DNA of 64,000 bases, from assembly GCA_002842095.1 (NCBI GenBank), contig PHCB01000012.1, forward strand, positions 1 to 64,000, given 5' to 3'. Within the stretch, counting starts at the first letter, position 1. Every line of letters starts with the position of its first letter. Positions 39,904-48,994 of the stretch are shown here, one piece after another. The notes under the pieces were generated by a model. It was given only the letters and a program-made list of their open reading frames with translations, did no database searches and had not been told where the DNA came from. A program made the translations under genes and the position numbers. The stretch comes from a candidate division BRC1 bacterium HGW-BRC1-1. GTDB lineage: Bacteria > Sumerlaeota > Sumerlaeia > Sumerlaeales > Sumerlaeaceae.

Positions 39904-41370
39904 TTAAGAAACCGTTGGTTCCTCATCTGGAGGTGTTGCCGGATCGGCGGCTTCTGATTGATCCGCCACTTCGGTTCCCTCTGCGGGACCTTGACCGTCA
40001 TCACCATCGAAGAACGGATCGTCGTCCTCGCCATGCGGCGAGAATTCACCACCCTGCCCGTCTTCGTAACCTTCATCGCCAAACTGCGATTGGGTCATTT
40101 CCGTAAGTTGCTCGAGGTATTCGCGAGCATCCTGAATCATGGTTCCGGCCAGTTCGCGGTTGCCGCGCAGAAAATCGACCAGCACCATCTCGTCGGCCTC
40201 GGCGATGGCCTGAACACTGTTGAATGATGATTCGTACAGCGCCTCCTGCAAGCCGTCGGGCCAACCATCCAGTTGCATCAGGAAGTCGTCGAGATACTTG
40301 CGCGCCACCTCGTCGGTGTCGCCGCCGCGCTGCTCTTCTTCAGCTTCGCTATGGATGTCCAGCTTCCACCTGGTCAGCATCGCTGCCAGCCGGGCGTTCT
40401 GTCCGCGCTTGCCAATGGCCAGCGACAAATTGCCGCGCTTCACGGTGACCAATACCTTGCGGGGTTCCTCGCTCACAACCTCGATGCGCTGAATCTGCGC
40501 AGGCACCAGCGCCGAGGCGATGAAGTGGCGCGGGTTTTCATCGAAGGGAACGATGTCAATTTTCTCGTTTTCCAATTCGCGCACGATCATCTGAACGCGC
40601 GAACCCTTCACGCCCACACACGCCCCCACGGGGTCCACATCGTTGTTGGTGCTTTCCACCGCAATCTTCGTGCGCGAACCCGGGTCGCGGGCCACGTTAA
40701 CCACACGCACGGTGCCATCGGCAATCTCGGGCACTTCCTGCTCGAAAAGCTTGGACACCAGTTGGGGATGTGTACGCGAGACAACGACGATGGGGCCCTT
40801 CGACTCCAGATCGAGTTTCAGTACAAGAACCTTCATGCGGTCGCCGGTGCGATAGTGCGACGTGGGTGATGTCTCGATGCGCGGCAACAACACTTCGCTT
40901 TTGCCCACCAACAAAACCATGTCGCGCTTGTCGAAACGCAGAACTTGGGCCGAAACCACCTCGCCCAGTTTCGAGTCGAATTCTTCGTAGGTCTTCTGGC
41001 GCTCGGCATCGCGCAACTTCTGCATGACGACCTGTCGCGCGCTCTGGGCGGCGATGCGCCCCAGCGCCGAGGGAGGAATCTCGATCTCCACATCCTCGCC
41101 AATCTGTACGCCGGGTTGAAGCTTCACGGCTTCGCGGAGAGAAATCTGAGTGCGGGGATTGGAGGAGATGTTCACCACGGATTTTTTAACGAAAAGACGC
41201 AACTCTCCCGATTCAGCGTCCAGGTCGCAGCGGGCGTCAAGGAACTGGGACAGGTTCTTCTTGGACGCAATAACGATGGCCTGCTCGATGGCATCCTTCA
41301 CCACGGACACCTCAAGCTCTTTTTCTTTACTGATTAGCCGGATGAAAGCCTTCAGTTCGCCTGCGTTCAC
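39904..41370 (-). CDS. nusA: Transcription termination/antitermination factor NusA
   Basis: RNA polymerase-binding elongation factor of 488 residues: N-terminal domain, S1 ('EFDSKLGEVVSAQVLRFD'), KH1 ('DPVGACVGVKGSRVQMIVREL') and KH2 ('NLSLAIGKRGQNARLAA'). After a helical segment with 'MVLVDFLRGNRELAG' it ends in an acidic tail rich in Asp, Glu and Gly. Starts with GTG at 41370; GGAAGG 6 bases upstream supports this. The usual rimP-nusA-infB order is absent; nusA stands alone, convergent with the PP2C gene. Confidence 0.96.
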   Translation of the reverse strand: MNAGELKAFIRLISKEKELEVSVVKDAIEQAIVIASKKNLSQFLDARCDLDAESGELRLFVKKSVVNISSNPRTQISLREAVKLQPGVQIGEDVEIEIPPSALGRIAAQSARQVVMQKLRDAERQKTYEEFDSKLGEVVSAQVLRFDKRDMVLLVGKSEVLLPRIETSPTSHYRTGDRMKVLVLKLDLESKGPIVVVSRTHPQLVSKLFEQEVPEIADGTVRVVNVARDPGSRTKIAVESTNNDVDPVGACVGVKGSRVQMIVRELENEKIDIVPFDENPRHFIASALVPAQIQRIEVVSEEPRKVLVTVKRGNLSLAIGKRGQNARLAAMLTRWKLDIHSEAEEEQRGGDTDEVARKYLDDFLMQLDGWPDGLQEALYESSFNSVQAIAEADEMVLVDFLRGNRELAGTMIQDAREYLEQLTEMTQSQFGDEGYEDGQGGEFSPHGEDDDPFFDGDDGQGPAEGTEVADQSEAADPATPPDEEPTVS

Positions 41371-41388
41371 GTTGCACCTTCCTTTCGC

Positions 41389-41429
41389 CGATTTTCCGCA
41401 GAAGCAGGATTTTCATCCTGCCCCAATCG
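41389..41429 (-). other. Stem-loop in the nusA leader
   Basis: gcaggat (41404-41410) pairs with atcctgc (41415-41421), with an outer cgatt/aatcg pair (41389-41393, 41425-41429). It lies about 20 bases upstream of the nusA start, next to the ribosome binding site. No U-tract follows. It may be a regulatory structure in the leader. Confidence 0.45.
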
Positions 41430-41439
41430 AAACCATTGC

Positions 41440-41471
41440 ACAAAATAAAAAGTGGGCTGCATAGCCCACTT
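41440..41471 (-). terminator. Terminator of the secreted PGM-repeat protein gene
   Basis: On the minus strand aagtgggct pairs with agcccactt over a 4-base loop and is followed by tttttatttt. It lies about 135 bases after the stop at 41606 and insulates nusA from that gene. Confidence 0.8.
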
Positions 41472-41605
41472 GAAAATTAAACAAAAAACATCCACTTACT
41501 CCGAAACAATCTACATGATCAGAAGGTTTTATTCATTCCTGTGATCTGCGGTCTGATGTCGGAAATCCTCACTGCAAAAACAGTCTGCCATGCCGAAGGT
41601 CTGCA

Positions 41606-42319
41606 TCAGATAAGCGGAGCCCCTTGACCCGGCCCAGGCATTCCCGGCTGATCCATGCCCGGTATCATGCCCGGCTGTCCCATACCAGGTATCATACCCG
41701 GTTGTCCCATGCCCGGCTGGATGACAGGCGTCGCATAGGGATTCACGCCAATCATGGGTGTGAGGGCCGGCGTGGGTGCAGCTGCTCCCGGAGCGCCTTC
41801 AGCGGGCGCAGGGGTTTCCTCTACAGTGGCGATCTCTTTGTTGAGAGCCATGACGAAGGCGCTGCCCAAGGCCTCGCGCTTGTTGTCACGCTGCACCAAC
41901 TGGCCCTGCTCTTCCATGGCAATGCGCAGCCGGTTCTGTACGTCACGGATAAAACTGTCGCTCATCTCAGCATGGCGCAGCACATTACCATACGACACAA
42001 TGGCCGTGTCGTAATATGGCTGGGCCTCGGCGGCTGGTTTTTTACGACCCATCTTCAGCGCAACCGCCGCCGTTATCAGATTCAAACGCAGGGCGTCGGG
42101 TTCCAACTGCGCCGCTTTGGACAAATTAATGTAACCGTTGAGATGGTCGATGCGGTCCAGAGCGTTCACGCCCGCCATATAAAACTGCATGGCATCCGGC
42201 GAGAAGGTGGAAACTTCCTGAGCATCGGGCAGTTTGAACTCCTCGGCATGCACCGTCGCTGCCGTAAATATCATCGCCGCCGCTGTCAGCACGACCATGA
42301 AGGCTTTTCCTGCGAGCAT
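41606..42319 (-). CDS. Secreted TPR-like protein with Pro-Gly-Met repeat tail
   Basis: I do not recognise this family. The ATG at 42319 has GGAGG 6 bases upstream and opens a clear signal peptide (MLAGKAFMVVLTAAAMIFTAATVHA); longer forms have no such site. The mature protein, about 210 residues, starts with helices resembling TPR units ('FYMAGVNALDRIDHLNGYINLSKAAQLEPDALRL'). The C-terminus repeats GMGQPGMIP-like units (41620-41730), probably disordered or surface exposed. Function unknown; it may be a periplasmic scaffold. Confidence 0.75.
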   Translation of the reverse strand: MLAGKAFMVVLTAAAMIFTAATVHAEEFKLPDAQEVSTFSPDAMQFYMAGVNALDRIDHLNGYINLSKAAQLEPDALRLNLITAAVALKMGRKKPAAEAQPYYDTAIVSYGNVLRHAEMSDSFIRDVQNRLRIAMEEQGQLVQRDNKREALGSAFVMALNKEIATVEETPAPAEGAPGAAAPTPALTPMIGVNPYATPVIQPGMGQPGMIPGMGQPGMIPGMDQPGMPGPGQGAPLI

Positions 42320-42554
42320 ACCGCGCCTCCGACTTCCGTTTTTCATTGGGTATAATTCACGCAACACCGGCATCACTCGGAACACATTCATCCCGCGCGA
42401 AACCGCCTTGCAGCATTCAACATCCATAGGCTTGCGAACTTCGGGGTTGTAAATACTTTTTTGGATGGGGAAGTTACGTTGCCTTTGTGGTGTAGTGCAA
42501 GGGGGACCGCAATCCTGCGGCATCCGCCTAAATGACAATAAAGAGAGCCGACGC

Positions 42555-43154
42555 ATGCCCAAGGACAAAGACCTCAAGACCCCGCTACTCAACGCCGCTC
42601 AAGGAATTTTCGCCCGCAAAGGCGTGGCAGCCACCACCTTCGAAGACATCGCCAAGGAAGCAAAGGTGGACGTAAAATCCGCCAAGACCGTCTTCCCCGA
42701 CCTGAACGCCCTCACCGAGGCGCTCATCGGGCGCGACATCGAGGAAACCACCGATCTCTTCACCAAGGTTATCAACGACCGCGGCAAGGCCGACATCAAG
42801 CTGACCCGCCTCGTGCGCGATCTGCTGACCCGCTACCAGAAAAGTTTCGCGCTGTTTAACGTGGCCAGCGCGGGATTCGAGGAAGGCGTGGAGGACGAGA
42901 ACCTTCTCAAGTCGCGCCTGACGACCGACCACACCGACCGCTACCGCCAGAACACCGCCATTCTCGGCCGCCTCGTGGCTCAGGGCCAGAGCGAAAACCT
43001 GTTCAGTGACGTGGACCCGCTGGAAGCCGCCTACATCCTGCGCGGCATGATCGGCGCCGCCATCCGCTACCGCCGCATGGCCAAGAAAGACGACGACATG
43101 CGCGACCACGCCGACGTCATCATGCGCGTATTCCTCAAGGGGTTGCTGCGATAG
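42555..43154 (+). CDS. TetR-family transcriptional regulator
   Basis: A 199-residue regulator. The N-terminal TetR helix-turn-helix is 'LLNAAQGIFARKGVAATTFEDIAKEAKVDVKSAKTVFPDLNALTEALI'; the recognition helix is less typical than usual (VDVKSAKTVFPD in place of S-x-G-x-Y-x-H-F). The C-terminal ligand domain is helical with no recognisable ligand. ATG at 42555 begins the homology; AGAGAG upstream is weak. It diverges from the secreted PGM-repeat protein and may regulate it. A terminator follows. Confidence 0.85.
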   Translation: MPKDKDLKTPLLNAAQGIFARKGVAATTFEDIAKEAKVDVKSAKTVFPDLNALTEALIGRDIEETTDLFTKVINDRGKADIKLTRLVRDLLTRYQKSFALFNVASAGFEEGVEDENLLKSRLTTDHTDRYRQNTAILGRLVAQGQSENLFSDVDPLEAAYILRGMIGAAIRYRRMAKKDDDMRDHADVIMRVFLKGLLR

Positions 43155-43180
43155 TTTAACGCCTCGCATAACGTTTTCAC

Positions 43181-43213
43181 CAAGCCCAGGGCCCCGCGCC
43201 TTGGGCTTGTTTG
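43181..43213 (+). terminator. Terminator of the TetR gene
   Basis: caagccca (43181-43188) pairs with tgggcttg (43202-43209), extended by a few more pairs, followed by a short T-rich stretch. 27 bases after the stop. Confidence 0.65.
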
Positions 43214-43228
43214 TTGGGCTTCTAAGTG

Positions 43229-43257
43229 TGGGACCGGCGCCCCCGCTGGTCACCGCC
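43229..43257. repeat. REP-like hairpin, copy 2
   Basis: The block tgggaccggcgcccccgctgg resembles the block at 12445-12476 and can form a hairpin with G-T pairing. Like copy 1 it follows a plus-strand terminator. Confidence 0.35.
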
Positions 43258-43312
43258 AAGACCTTATAGTTAATACCCAACGGTTTTCTTGGAACGTTCC
43301 CCCAGATTGAAA

Positions 43313-43349
43313 AAACAAAACCCCGCAAACTTTATCAGGGCGGGGTTTT
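43313..43349. terminator. Bidirectional terminator
   Basis: aaaaccccgc (43317-43326) pairs with gcggggtttt (43340-43349). A-rich sequence on the left gives a U-tract for minus-strand transcripts from the gene at 43380; it also backs up the TetR gene. Confidence 0.8.
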
Positions 43350-43379
43350 GATTCAACTATGGTTGGGCTGACGGTCCAC

Positions 43380-44105
43380 TCAGTGATTGAGCGCTCCCGG
43401 ACGACTCCCCGAGGGGGCCATCATGCCGGGGGCGTATAACATTCCCGACTGCAAATAACTATGGCTGGCACCCGAACGCAAGCCGGCGTCGCTGGAGGTG
43501 CGCACCTGGGGTGTATAGCTGGCCCCGCGCTCATAAAAATGGGGATTCTTCTCAGTACCCGGGACCATGTAGCCGCGCTCGAACGATGCCGTGTAGCGCG
43601 GACCCACATACCAGGGCGTGCCCGCATAAGCCCGCGGCCCCGCTGCGGTGTACATCGGATCGCCAAAGCGATCCTGCACAGGTCCCGCCATCACCGTCTG
43701 GCGCGCATACTTGCCCGCCTCGTAATCCATGGCGCGCTGAGCCGTGGTGGCGTTGTGCTCCACCACATTCTGCAACCCGCGATAGTGGTCGCGCAAGCCG
43801 CCCTTGGACAAGCGGTCGGACACTTCTCCCGACACGCACGTGGGAATCGCCCCCGACAAATCGAAGCACGGCGCCGTAAACGGCTGCACCATGGGGGCCA
43901 CGGCCACGCACGAAACCGGCGCTGACGCCACCGGTGCACACGGGTTAATCGCATTGGGTCCGTTAACAGCCGGGGCCGAGCATGAGCGACAACCCGAGGC
44001 CATAACCGGCGCGGAAACCTGCACTTCAACCGAACCACCGGCCCAGGCCGTGGTGGCTGCCAACCCTGCCATTAAACCTAAAGCTGCAATTTTTGGGATC
44101 ATCAT
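43380..44105 (-). CDS. Secreted cysteine-containing hypothetical protein
   Basis: Not recognised. Start taken at 44105 (MMIPKIAALGLMAGLAATTAWA) because this gives a clean signal peptide. About 220 mature residues. The N-terminal third has several cysteines ('SGCRSCSAP', 'NPCAP', 'PVSCVA', 'APCFD', 'PTCVS') that may form disulfides or anchor the protein; the remainder is rich in Gly, Tyr, Pro and Ser ('TASFERGYMVPGTEKNPHF'). An exported surface or wall protein is plausible. The small lipoprotein gene lies 90 bases upstream on the same strand. Confidence 0.7.
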   Translation of the reverse strand: MMIPKIAALGLMAGLAATTAWAGGSVEVQVSAPVMASGCRSCSAPAVNGPNAINPCAPVASAPVSCVAVAPMVQPFTAPCFDLSGAIPTCVSGEVSDRLSKGGLRDHYRGLQNVVEHNATTAQRAMDYEAGKYARQTVMAGPVQDRFGDPMYTAAGPRAYAGTPWYVGPRYTASFERGYMVPGTEKNPHFYERGASYTPQVRTSSDAGLRSGASHSYLQSGMLYAPGMMAPSGSRPGALNH

Positions 44106-44195
44106 GGTGTGACAAAAGCTCCGTGTGAAAAGTTTAAGAAAATCCATGCCTGCCGCTCACAGGGGCATTCCCCCCTCGTCGTGGCGGCAGACCGT

Positions 44196-44483
44196 TCAGG
44201 GAAGCGTGTGAACTTTCCGCAGACGATAAATCGCCTCGTTCGCTTCGCATTCACGCCACTGCAACTCCTCGCGCAGGTAGCGATGCGTAAGCGCCAGCGT
44301 GCCCCAACGGGCGTAGGCTTGGTCGGCAAGGATGAACCATTCATCCTCGATGTGGCACCGGTCACCGGCGCACACGCCGGAGGGATCGGTGGGAATTCTG
44401 CAAGTGGAGCATCCCGGCGCAAGGAGCATGACAAAAGCAAACGCCGCAGCGGGTAATAGGTTTCGAACCGAGGTCTTGATCAT
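44196..44483 (-). CDS. Small lipoprotein
   Basis: A 95-residue protein with signal peptide and lipobox 'LLAPGC', so lipid-modified at Cys25. The mature part has several more cysteines ('STCRIP', 'GVCAGDRC', 'WREC') and a helical C-terminus. Family not recognised. Same strand as its downstream neighbour, another cysteine-containing exported protein, and possibly cotranscribed with it. Confidence 0.72.
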   Translation of the reverse strand: MIKTSVRNLLPAAAFAFVMLLAPGCSTCRIPTDPSGVCAGDRCHIEDEWFILADQAYARWGTLALTHRYLREELQWRECEANEAIYRLRKVHTLP

Positions 44484-44565
44484 GGCCTCGAATCAAACGC
44501 CGCTGCGGCGTGGAATTCAAAGAAAATATCGCTTAAAAGAAAAAGCGTGAAAATCGGCTGAAACC

Positions 44566-44832
44566 TCAGGCTTCGGCGGCCTTGTTCGCGCGCTTCATCA
44601 GGCGCGACTGCAAACGCGACGCCTTGCTCTTGTGAATGATGCCGCGCTTGGACAGACGGCCGATCAACGACTGCGTGTCGTGAACCAACACACCCTTCGT
44701 CTCGGCGTCGGCGGCAATAGCTGCGTTCGTCCGTTTGATGGCCGAGCGCATCGTGGCTTTAGCGGCGCGGTTGCGCACCTCGTCACGGGCATTCGTCTTT
44801 ACGCGCTTCTTGGCTGATTTAATATTTGGCAA
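44566..44832 (-). CDS. rpsT: 30S ribosomal protein S20
   Basis: Basic small-subunit protein of 88 residues. The start 'MPNIKSAKKRVKTNARDEVRN' and the end 'HKSKASRLQSRLMKRANKA' are typical. It starts with TTG at 44832; AAAGGTG lies about 10 bases upstream. The E. coli rpsT also uses UUG, where it is linked to autogenous control, so this may be meaningful. Solitary gene. Confidence 0.95.
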   Translation of the reverse strand: MPNIKSAKKRVKTNARDEVRNRAAKATMRSAIKRTNAAIAADAETKGVLVHDTQSLIGRLSKRGIIHKSKASRLQSRLMKRANKAAEA

Positions 44833-44957
44833 CGTTCCAACACCTTTGCATAGTTATGAATCGAGAAATTGGGTTGTGGCGGGCGGCGTGTCAAGCCCGC
44901 AGCGCAACAATAAAACCCACTGCACCCGACCGCTTTACCATCCCCACCGGGAATTGT

Positions 44958-44995
44958 TCGCGAAGCATTGCGGCTGACACCGAAGCTCTTCGCGA
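44958..44995 (-). terminator. Hairpin directly after the exported repeat-protein gene
   Basis: tcgcgaag (44958-44965) and cttcgcga (44988-44995) form an inverted repeat that begins right at the stop codon of the minus-strand gene ending at 44996. No clear U-tract, so it may be a weak terminator or an mRNA-stabilising end. Confidence 0.5.
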
Positions 44996-47900
44996 TCAGG
45001 GTGCCACCGGCAACAACTGCAGCGTGATCGGCGGCGCCTCGCCGTTGGGTGGGACCTCCACTGTTTCGGTTTTGGATTTTACGTTGGAAAAGTGGCGAGC
45101 GAAGACTGAATAGGTTCCACCCGCCAAGCCTCGAAGGAAGAAGGTCCCTGTATTATCTGACCTCGCCGATCTGACTTCCCGAAGCACCCCCGCTCCTTCC
45201 CGCGCATTGCTGCCTGTTAAGGAAATATCTGCACGATCAACGGGATTGCCATCGGCATCAACCACGCGTCCCGTTAAACTTCCGCTGGGCATATTTATAT
45301 CCAGCTTCTGCTCCCCCTCCCCTTTAATGTCGAGCGGCAGTGTTCGATAGAAAGAATTACCCGAATTCAAATCTCGCATGTGATATGATGCCGTGACTTT
45401 GTACGACCCGGCTGGCAGGTCGTTTATCGTATAGCGCCCTTCCCAATTTGTCTGGACACCAAAATTAAGTTTTTCATCCGCACCCTCGCCCTTAGTCGAC
45501 AGGGTAATCTGGCATTGGGGAAGTGGTTCCCCCTCGAAGGTAACCAAGCCACTTAACGTGCCTGTTCCCAGGGCCATGACGTATTCCGTAACCTCGCCCT
45601 CCTTCACCGTGCATGAACCGTATACACTACCACTTTGATTCCTGACAGAATAGGGCCCTGCTGGTAAGCTCTCAAAAAGGGCCAGGCCATCCCCGTCAGT
45701 ATTGGCAATATGACGTTCCATCGAACTACCTGAATTTGGACTATTCTGACTCAGCGAAATATTGACCGGGACACCCGCCATGGCTTGTTCTCCGGGGTTA
45801 CGCAAAAACTTCACCCGCAGGGTTCCACCCGTGCCCACCTCGATGTCTCCCAGATCGTTGACCTTGTGGTCTTCCACCTTCACCGATTTTGTAATCGCTT
45901 CGCGCCCGTTGCCAGACTTCGTTTCTAACAACTGGTCCCCGCCGGTCACCTGCGGGAAGACGAATTGTCCGTCGGCCTGGGAGGTGGCCCACTTCGTCGC
46001 ATTTCGAATATGATCAGGCACATGCCCCTGATAGGGTGAGGGAGGGGCCAGCGATATTTTAAGCCCCTCAAGCGGTGCCTTGTCGCCCTTGGAAACGACG
46101 CGCCCAATAACCGACGCACCCGGGCCCATGAGAAACTCGACTTCCTTGATCGCAGGCCCACCTCGCTCGGCAGAGACTGTCTTTTTCTCCGGCGTATATC
46201 CATCCGCCATAACCGTCATCTCAAACAGCGTATGCGTTTTACCCTCAAATCTGAACGTCCCGGGTTCAGCGGGATCCCTTGAAATTTCCCAATTGCACGG
46301 TGCCACCTCAAACGTCCTCACGAGTTGACGGGTCTTGGCATCCAACACCTTGCAGACAAAAGTAACGTTCGCATCAAGGTTCGCTTTTTCTTTCGCTTCC
46401 TCAAAAACGAAATCCACATCGGCGCGATCTACTTTGATCTGCTCTATCGACATGTGCATCCAGGAGGATTTTTCCACCGAACAGTTCCCGATATAGCGGT
46501 CATCGGCCAGACCCTCAATGCGGTAATTCCCGTTCACATCAGATTTGGTCGAATCAAACGTCCCGGATGAACCACTAAACGAAAGCTCGGCCCCGCCAAT
46601 GGGGTTCTTCCGCGAGTCGAGCACACGCCCCGCTATAAAGTGCGCTGTGCGCAACGACAGCGTGAGGCCCTTCCGGGTCTCTCCCTCCCCCACCGAAACG
46701 TTCATCCTCTCGGCGGGTGCAAAACCCTCCTTTTCCGCGCCCAACAAAACGTCATTTGACGGAACATTCAGAAGCGCAAAAAGGCCTTCTTCATTACTGA
46801 GTGCTTCCGCCGTCCAATCCCCCAAACCCATGTTGGCGAAATATACGAACTTGATGGCTTTCACCTTGGCACCCGGCGCAGGCTTACCTTTCGGGTCCAG
46901 CACCACCCCGCTCAGCGTTCCGCCGGCCTTCAAAATAAAGTCGATGCCTGTTACGGGACTATCGCCCACTTCGAGGGGATCGGAATAGACAGGCGGGTAA
47001 CCCGGCGCCCAAGCCTTCACCCGCACACTGGTGTTGCGAAAAACTCTGATCCGATAACTCCCATCGGCGGAAGTCTTGATGGTTGGAGTGCCGCGGCCTC
47101 CGGTTGATAGCGTTTTTACTTCGCCCCCCGGCACAGCGTCGCCGTTTGCCAGCGTCACCTTGCCCGAGACCGTCAGTTCTTCTCTCATCGTGAAATCGTG
47201 GGTGGCCACGAGCTTATCGCCCAGCTTCACGCTCATGCTGCTTTCGCCCCGGACAGGATTAAACATATTGCTCCCACCCTCGCCGCCACCCAGCACCCAA
47301 CCCTCTTTTTTCACGGTCAGCATTTCGTAGCCAACGGGGAAAAGTTTGTAGCGCCCGTCAGAATCCGTCAGCGCCGAGACCTCGTTCCGCCCCCCCCGTT
47401 GAGAAACCTTAACACCCTCAATGGGCGCTCCCAGTTCTTCATCCGTCACGCGACCGGAAACTGTGTAGCCCGGGAAGAGAAACAGTTCCGGTTTTAAGTT
47501 GGCGACGCCACTGGTGACAGTTACTTCCGCGGACCCCTTGCCGCCCCGGACGGGGAAGAGATCCTCCGCGTTTGAATAACACCGATACGTGCCGTCGCTG
47601 ACTCCGTTGATGCGAAAATGTCCTGATGAATCCGAAATCGCCGAACTGCCCGATTCCCTGTTTTCGGGATTCTTGCGCAGAAGGCTCACACTTGCGCTGC
47701 TGACGCCCTGACCAGTTGCCAGCAACAGGACCCGGCCTTCGATTGTTGCCCCCTCACCCAAGCGAATTTCCACCCCGCTGGTGGGGGCGGTTAACTTTCG
47801 CCACACAGGGGCATACCCATCGGCCCACGCCTGCAGTTTTACCTCGCCCTTGGGAACGGTTATCGAAAAACCATCCTTCTCGGTGGCACGTTCATGGGCA

Positions 47901-48577
47901 CCCACACCCATGGAAGATGAGCCGTCATTTTTCGGAGAATTTGCCTCCACCCATCCCGACAGCGGCGCTCCGTCAGCACTCACCAATCGACCGGAAATTT
48001 CAGCGCCGCGTACCAATACAAAATCCTGCGTGATGACGCCCGCAGTCAAAGGTTTGGCAGATTCTTCGGATGCGAGAGAGCGCCTTTGAACGAGGAAACC
48101 TTTAGCTGCGGCGAAAACCTCTCCACTGGCGGGCGGTGCTACTTCAACGCGGTAAGTTTGATCGGTGCCAAGCGTTGTCGTGGTGACATCGAACAGAGGC
48201 CTTCCCTCCACTTGCGGGGTTGAGGAGAAAACAGAAACCACCACCGTTGTGCCGAAATCGGCCCCATCGTCCGTGGTCACTTTGCCCGTCACCACCAGCT
48301 TGTCGGCGGCACCGACGGTTGCGGATGTGGCGCTGCTGTTTTGAGACGGAACCACCGGCACAGTCGGCTTTTCCGACGGCCCCGAAACCACCGTCCCCTT
48401 GGTCGCATTGATGCGGGTCGCGGGCACCGAGGCGTCCTGAGCACGCGAGCCGGATTCCTCCGCCCCCGCCCCCCCATCTTTCACCGCCTCACCACACCCC
48501 GCCAGCGCCAGCAACATCGCGCTGCAAATCACGCCCTGCGTAAACCATCTACCAAAACCAAATCCGCATCGCGCCAT
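44996..48577 (-). CDS. Giant lipoprotein with carboxypeptidase-regulatory-like repeats (copy A)
   Basis: 1193 residues; signal peptide with lipobox 'LLALAGC', so lipid-anchored. The rest is a string of beta-sandwich modules of the carboxypeptidase-regulatory/transthyretin-like type, with recurring 'SGKVT', 'DSDGRYKLFPV', 'GAPIEGVKV' and 'AGGTLSGVVLDPKGKPAPGA' motifs, about ten modules. No enzymatic motif. Such modules act as stalks, adhesion or carbohydrate-binding scaffolds; role here unknown. Ends 'PPITLQLLPVAP', almost the same as copy B. The upstream gap holds the 11-bp repeat. Confidence 0.85.
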   Translation of the reverse strand: MARCGFGFGRWFTQGVICSAMLLALAGCGEAVKDGGAGAEESGSRAQDASVPATRINATKGTVVSGPSEKPTVPVVPSQNSSATSATVGAADKLVVTGKVTTDDGADFGTTVVVSVFSSTPQVEGRPLFDVTTTTLGTDQTYRVEVAPPASGEVFAAAKGFLVQRRSLASEESAKPLTAGVITQDFVLVRGAEISGRLVSADGAPLSGWVEANSPKNDGSSSMGVGAHERATEKDGFSITVPKGEVKLQAWADGYAPVWRKLTAPTSGVEIRLGEGATIEGRVLLLATGQGVSSASVSLLRKNPENRESGSSAISDSSGHFRINGVSDGTYRCYSNAEDLFPVRGGKGSAEVTVTSGVANLKPELFLFPGYTVSGRVTDEELGAPIEGVKVSQRGGRNEVSALTDSDGRYKLFPVGYEMLTVKKEGWVLGGGEGGSNMFNPVRGESSMSVKLGDKLVATHDFTMREELTVSGKVTLANGDAVPGGEVKTLSTGGRGTPTIKTSADGSYRIRVFRNTSVRVKAWAPGYPPVYSDPLEVGDSPVTGIDFILKAGGTLSGVVLDPKGKPAPGAKVKAIKFVYFANMGLGDWTAEALSNEEGLFALLNVPSNDVLLGAEKEGFAPAERMNVSVGEGETRKGLTLSLRTAHFIAGRVLDSRKNPIGGAELSFSGSSGTFDSTKSDVNGNYRIEGLADDRYIGNCSVEKSSWMHMSIEQIKVDRADVDFVFEEAKEKANLDANVTFVCKVLDAKTRQLVRTFEVAPCNWEISRDPAEPGTFRFEGKTHTLFEMTVMADGYTPEKKTVSAERGGPAIKEVEFLMGPGASVIGRVVSKGDKAPLEGLKISLAPPSPYQGHVPDHIRNATKWATSQADGQFVFPQVTGGDQLLETKSGNGREAITKSVKVEDHKVNDLGDIEVGTGGTLRVKFLRNPGEQAMAGVPVNISLSQNSPNSGSSMERHIANTDGDGLALFESLPAGPYSVRNQSGSVYGSCTVKEGEVTEYVMALGTGTLSGLVTFEGEPLPQCQITLSTKGEGADEKLNFGVQTNWEGRYTINDLPAGSYKVTASYHMRDLNSGNSFYRTLPLDIKGEGEQKLDINMPSGSLTGRVVDADGNPVDRADISLTGSNAREGAGVLREVRSARSDNTGTFFLRGLAGGTYSVFARHFSNVKSKTETVEVPPNGEAPPITLQLLPVAP

Positions 48578-48994
48578 GATCGCACGTCTCCCGAACGTTT
48601 AATCGATATTGCCTGCTGCATCTCTGGGTTTCCTCGCGCGGGAAACGGGTTGCGTCAAGGGATTGGTTTTGGGCCGCTAAACCCACACTTTATTAAACGA
48701 GTCTCATCACCACTTCCGCAGTCTCTCCATGCCCCATTTTTTCGTCGAATTCCAACCGGTGTGCAACCGGTGTGCAACCGGTGTGCAAGCCCCCAAAACA
48801 CCAACCAGAGCCACCCTGATATAGCATTCCCCCGTGTCTCTGCGGCAACAGAAAAACATCCGGTTTCAGGCAGAACAGTCTCCCGCCTATAATGGCCGTT
48901 CAATCTTATTTCAGTGTCCGTTGAATCCTTGGAAGTACGGCGCAACAAATTCGGCACTGCGCAAACCGTCTCCCGAAACCCGGCCCGCTTCTCA
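48578..48994. other. Intergenic region between copies A and B with 11-bp repeat
   Basis: About 417 bases without a gene. It should hold the promoter of copy A and the 3' end of copy B. Its notable content is three perfect tandem units of ccggtgtgcaa at 48756-48788. Confidence 0.6.
48756..48788. repeat. 11-bp tandem repeat (ccggtgtgcaa), three perfect units
   Basis: Three adjoining identical units at 48756-48766, 48767-48777 and 48778-48788. The unit is the same as in 20009-20072. Located about 180 bases upstream of the start of copy A. Confidence 0.8.
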
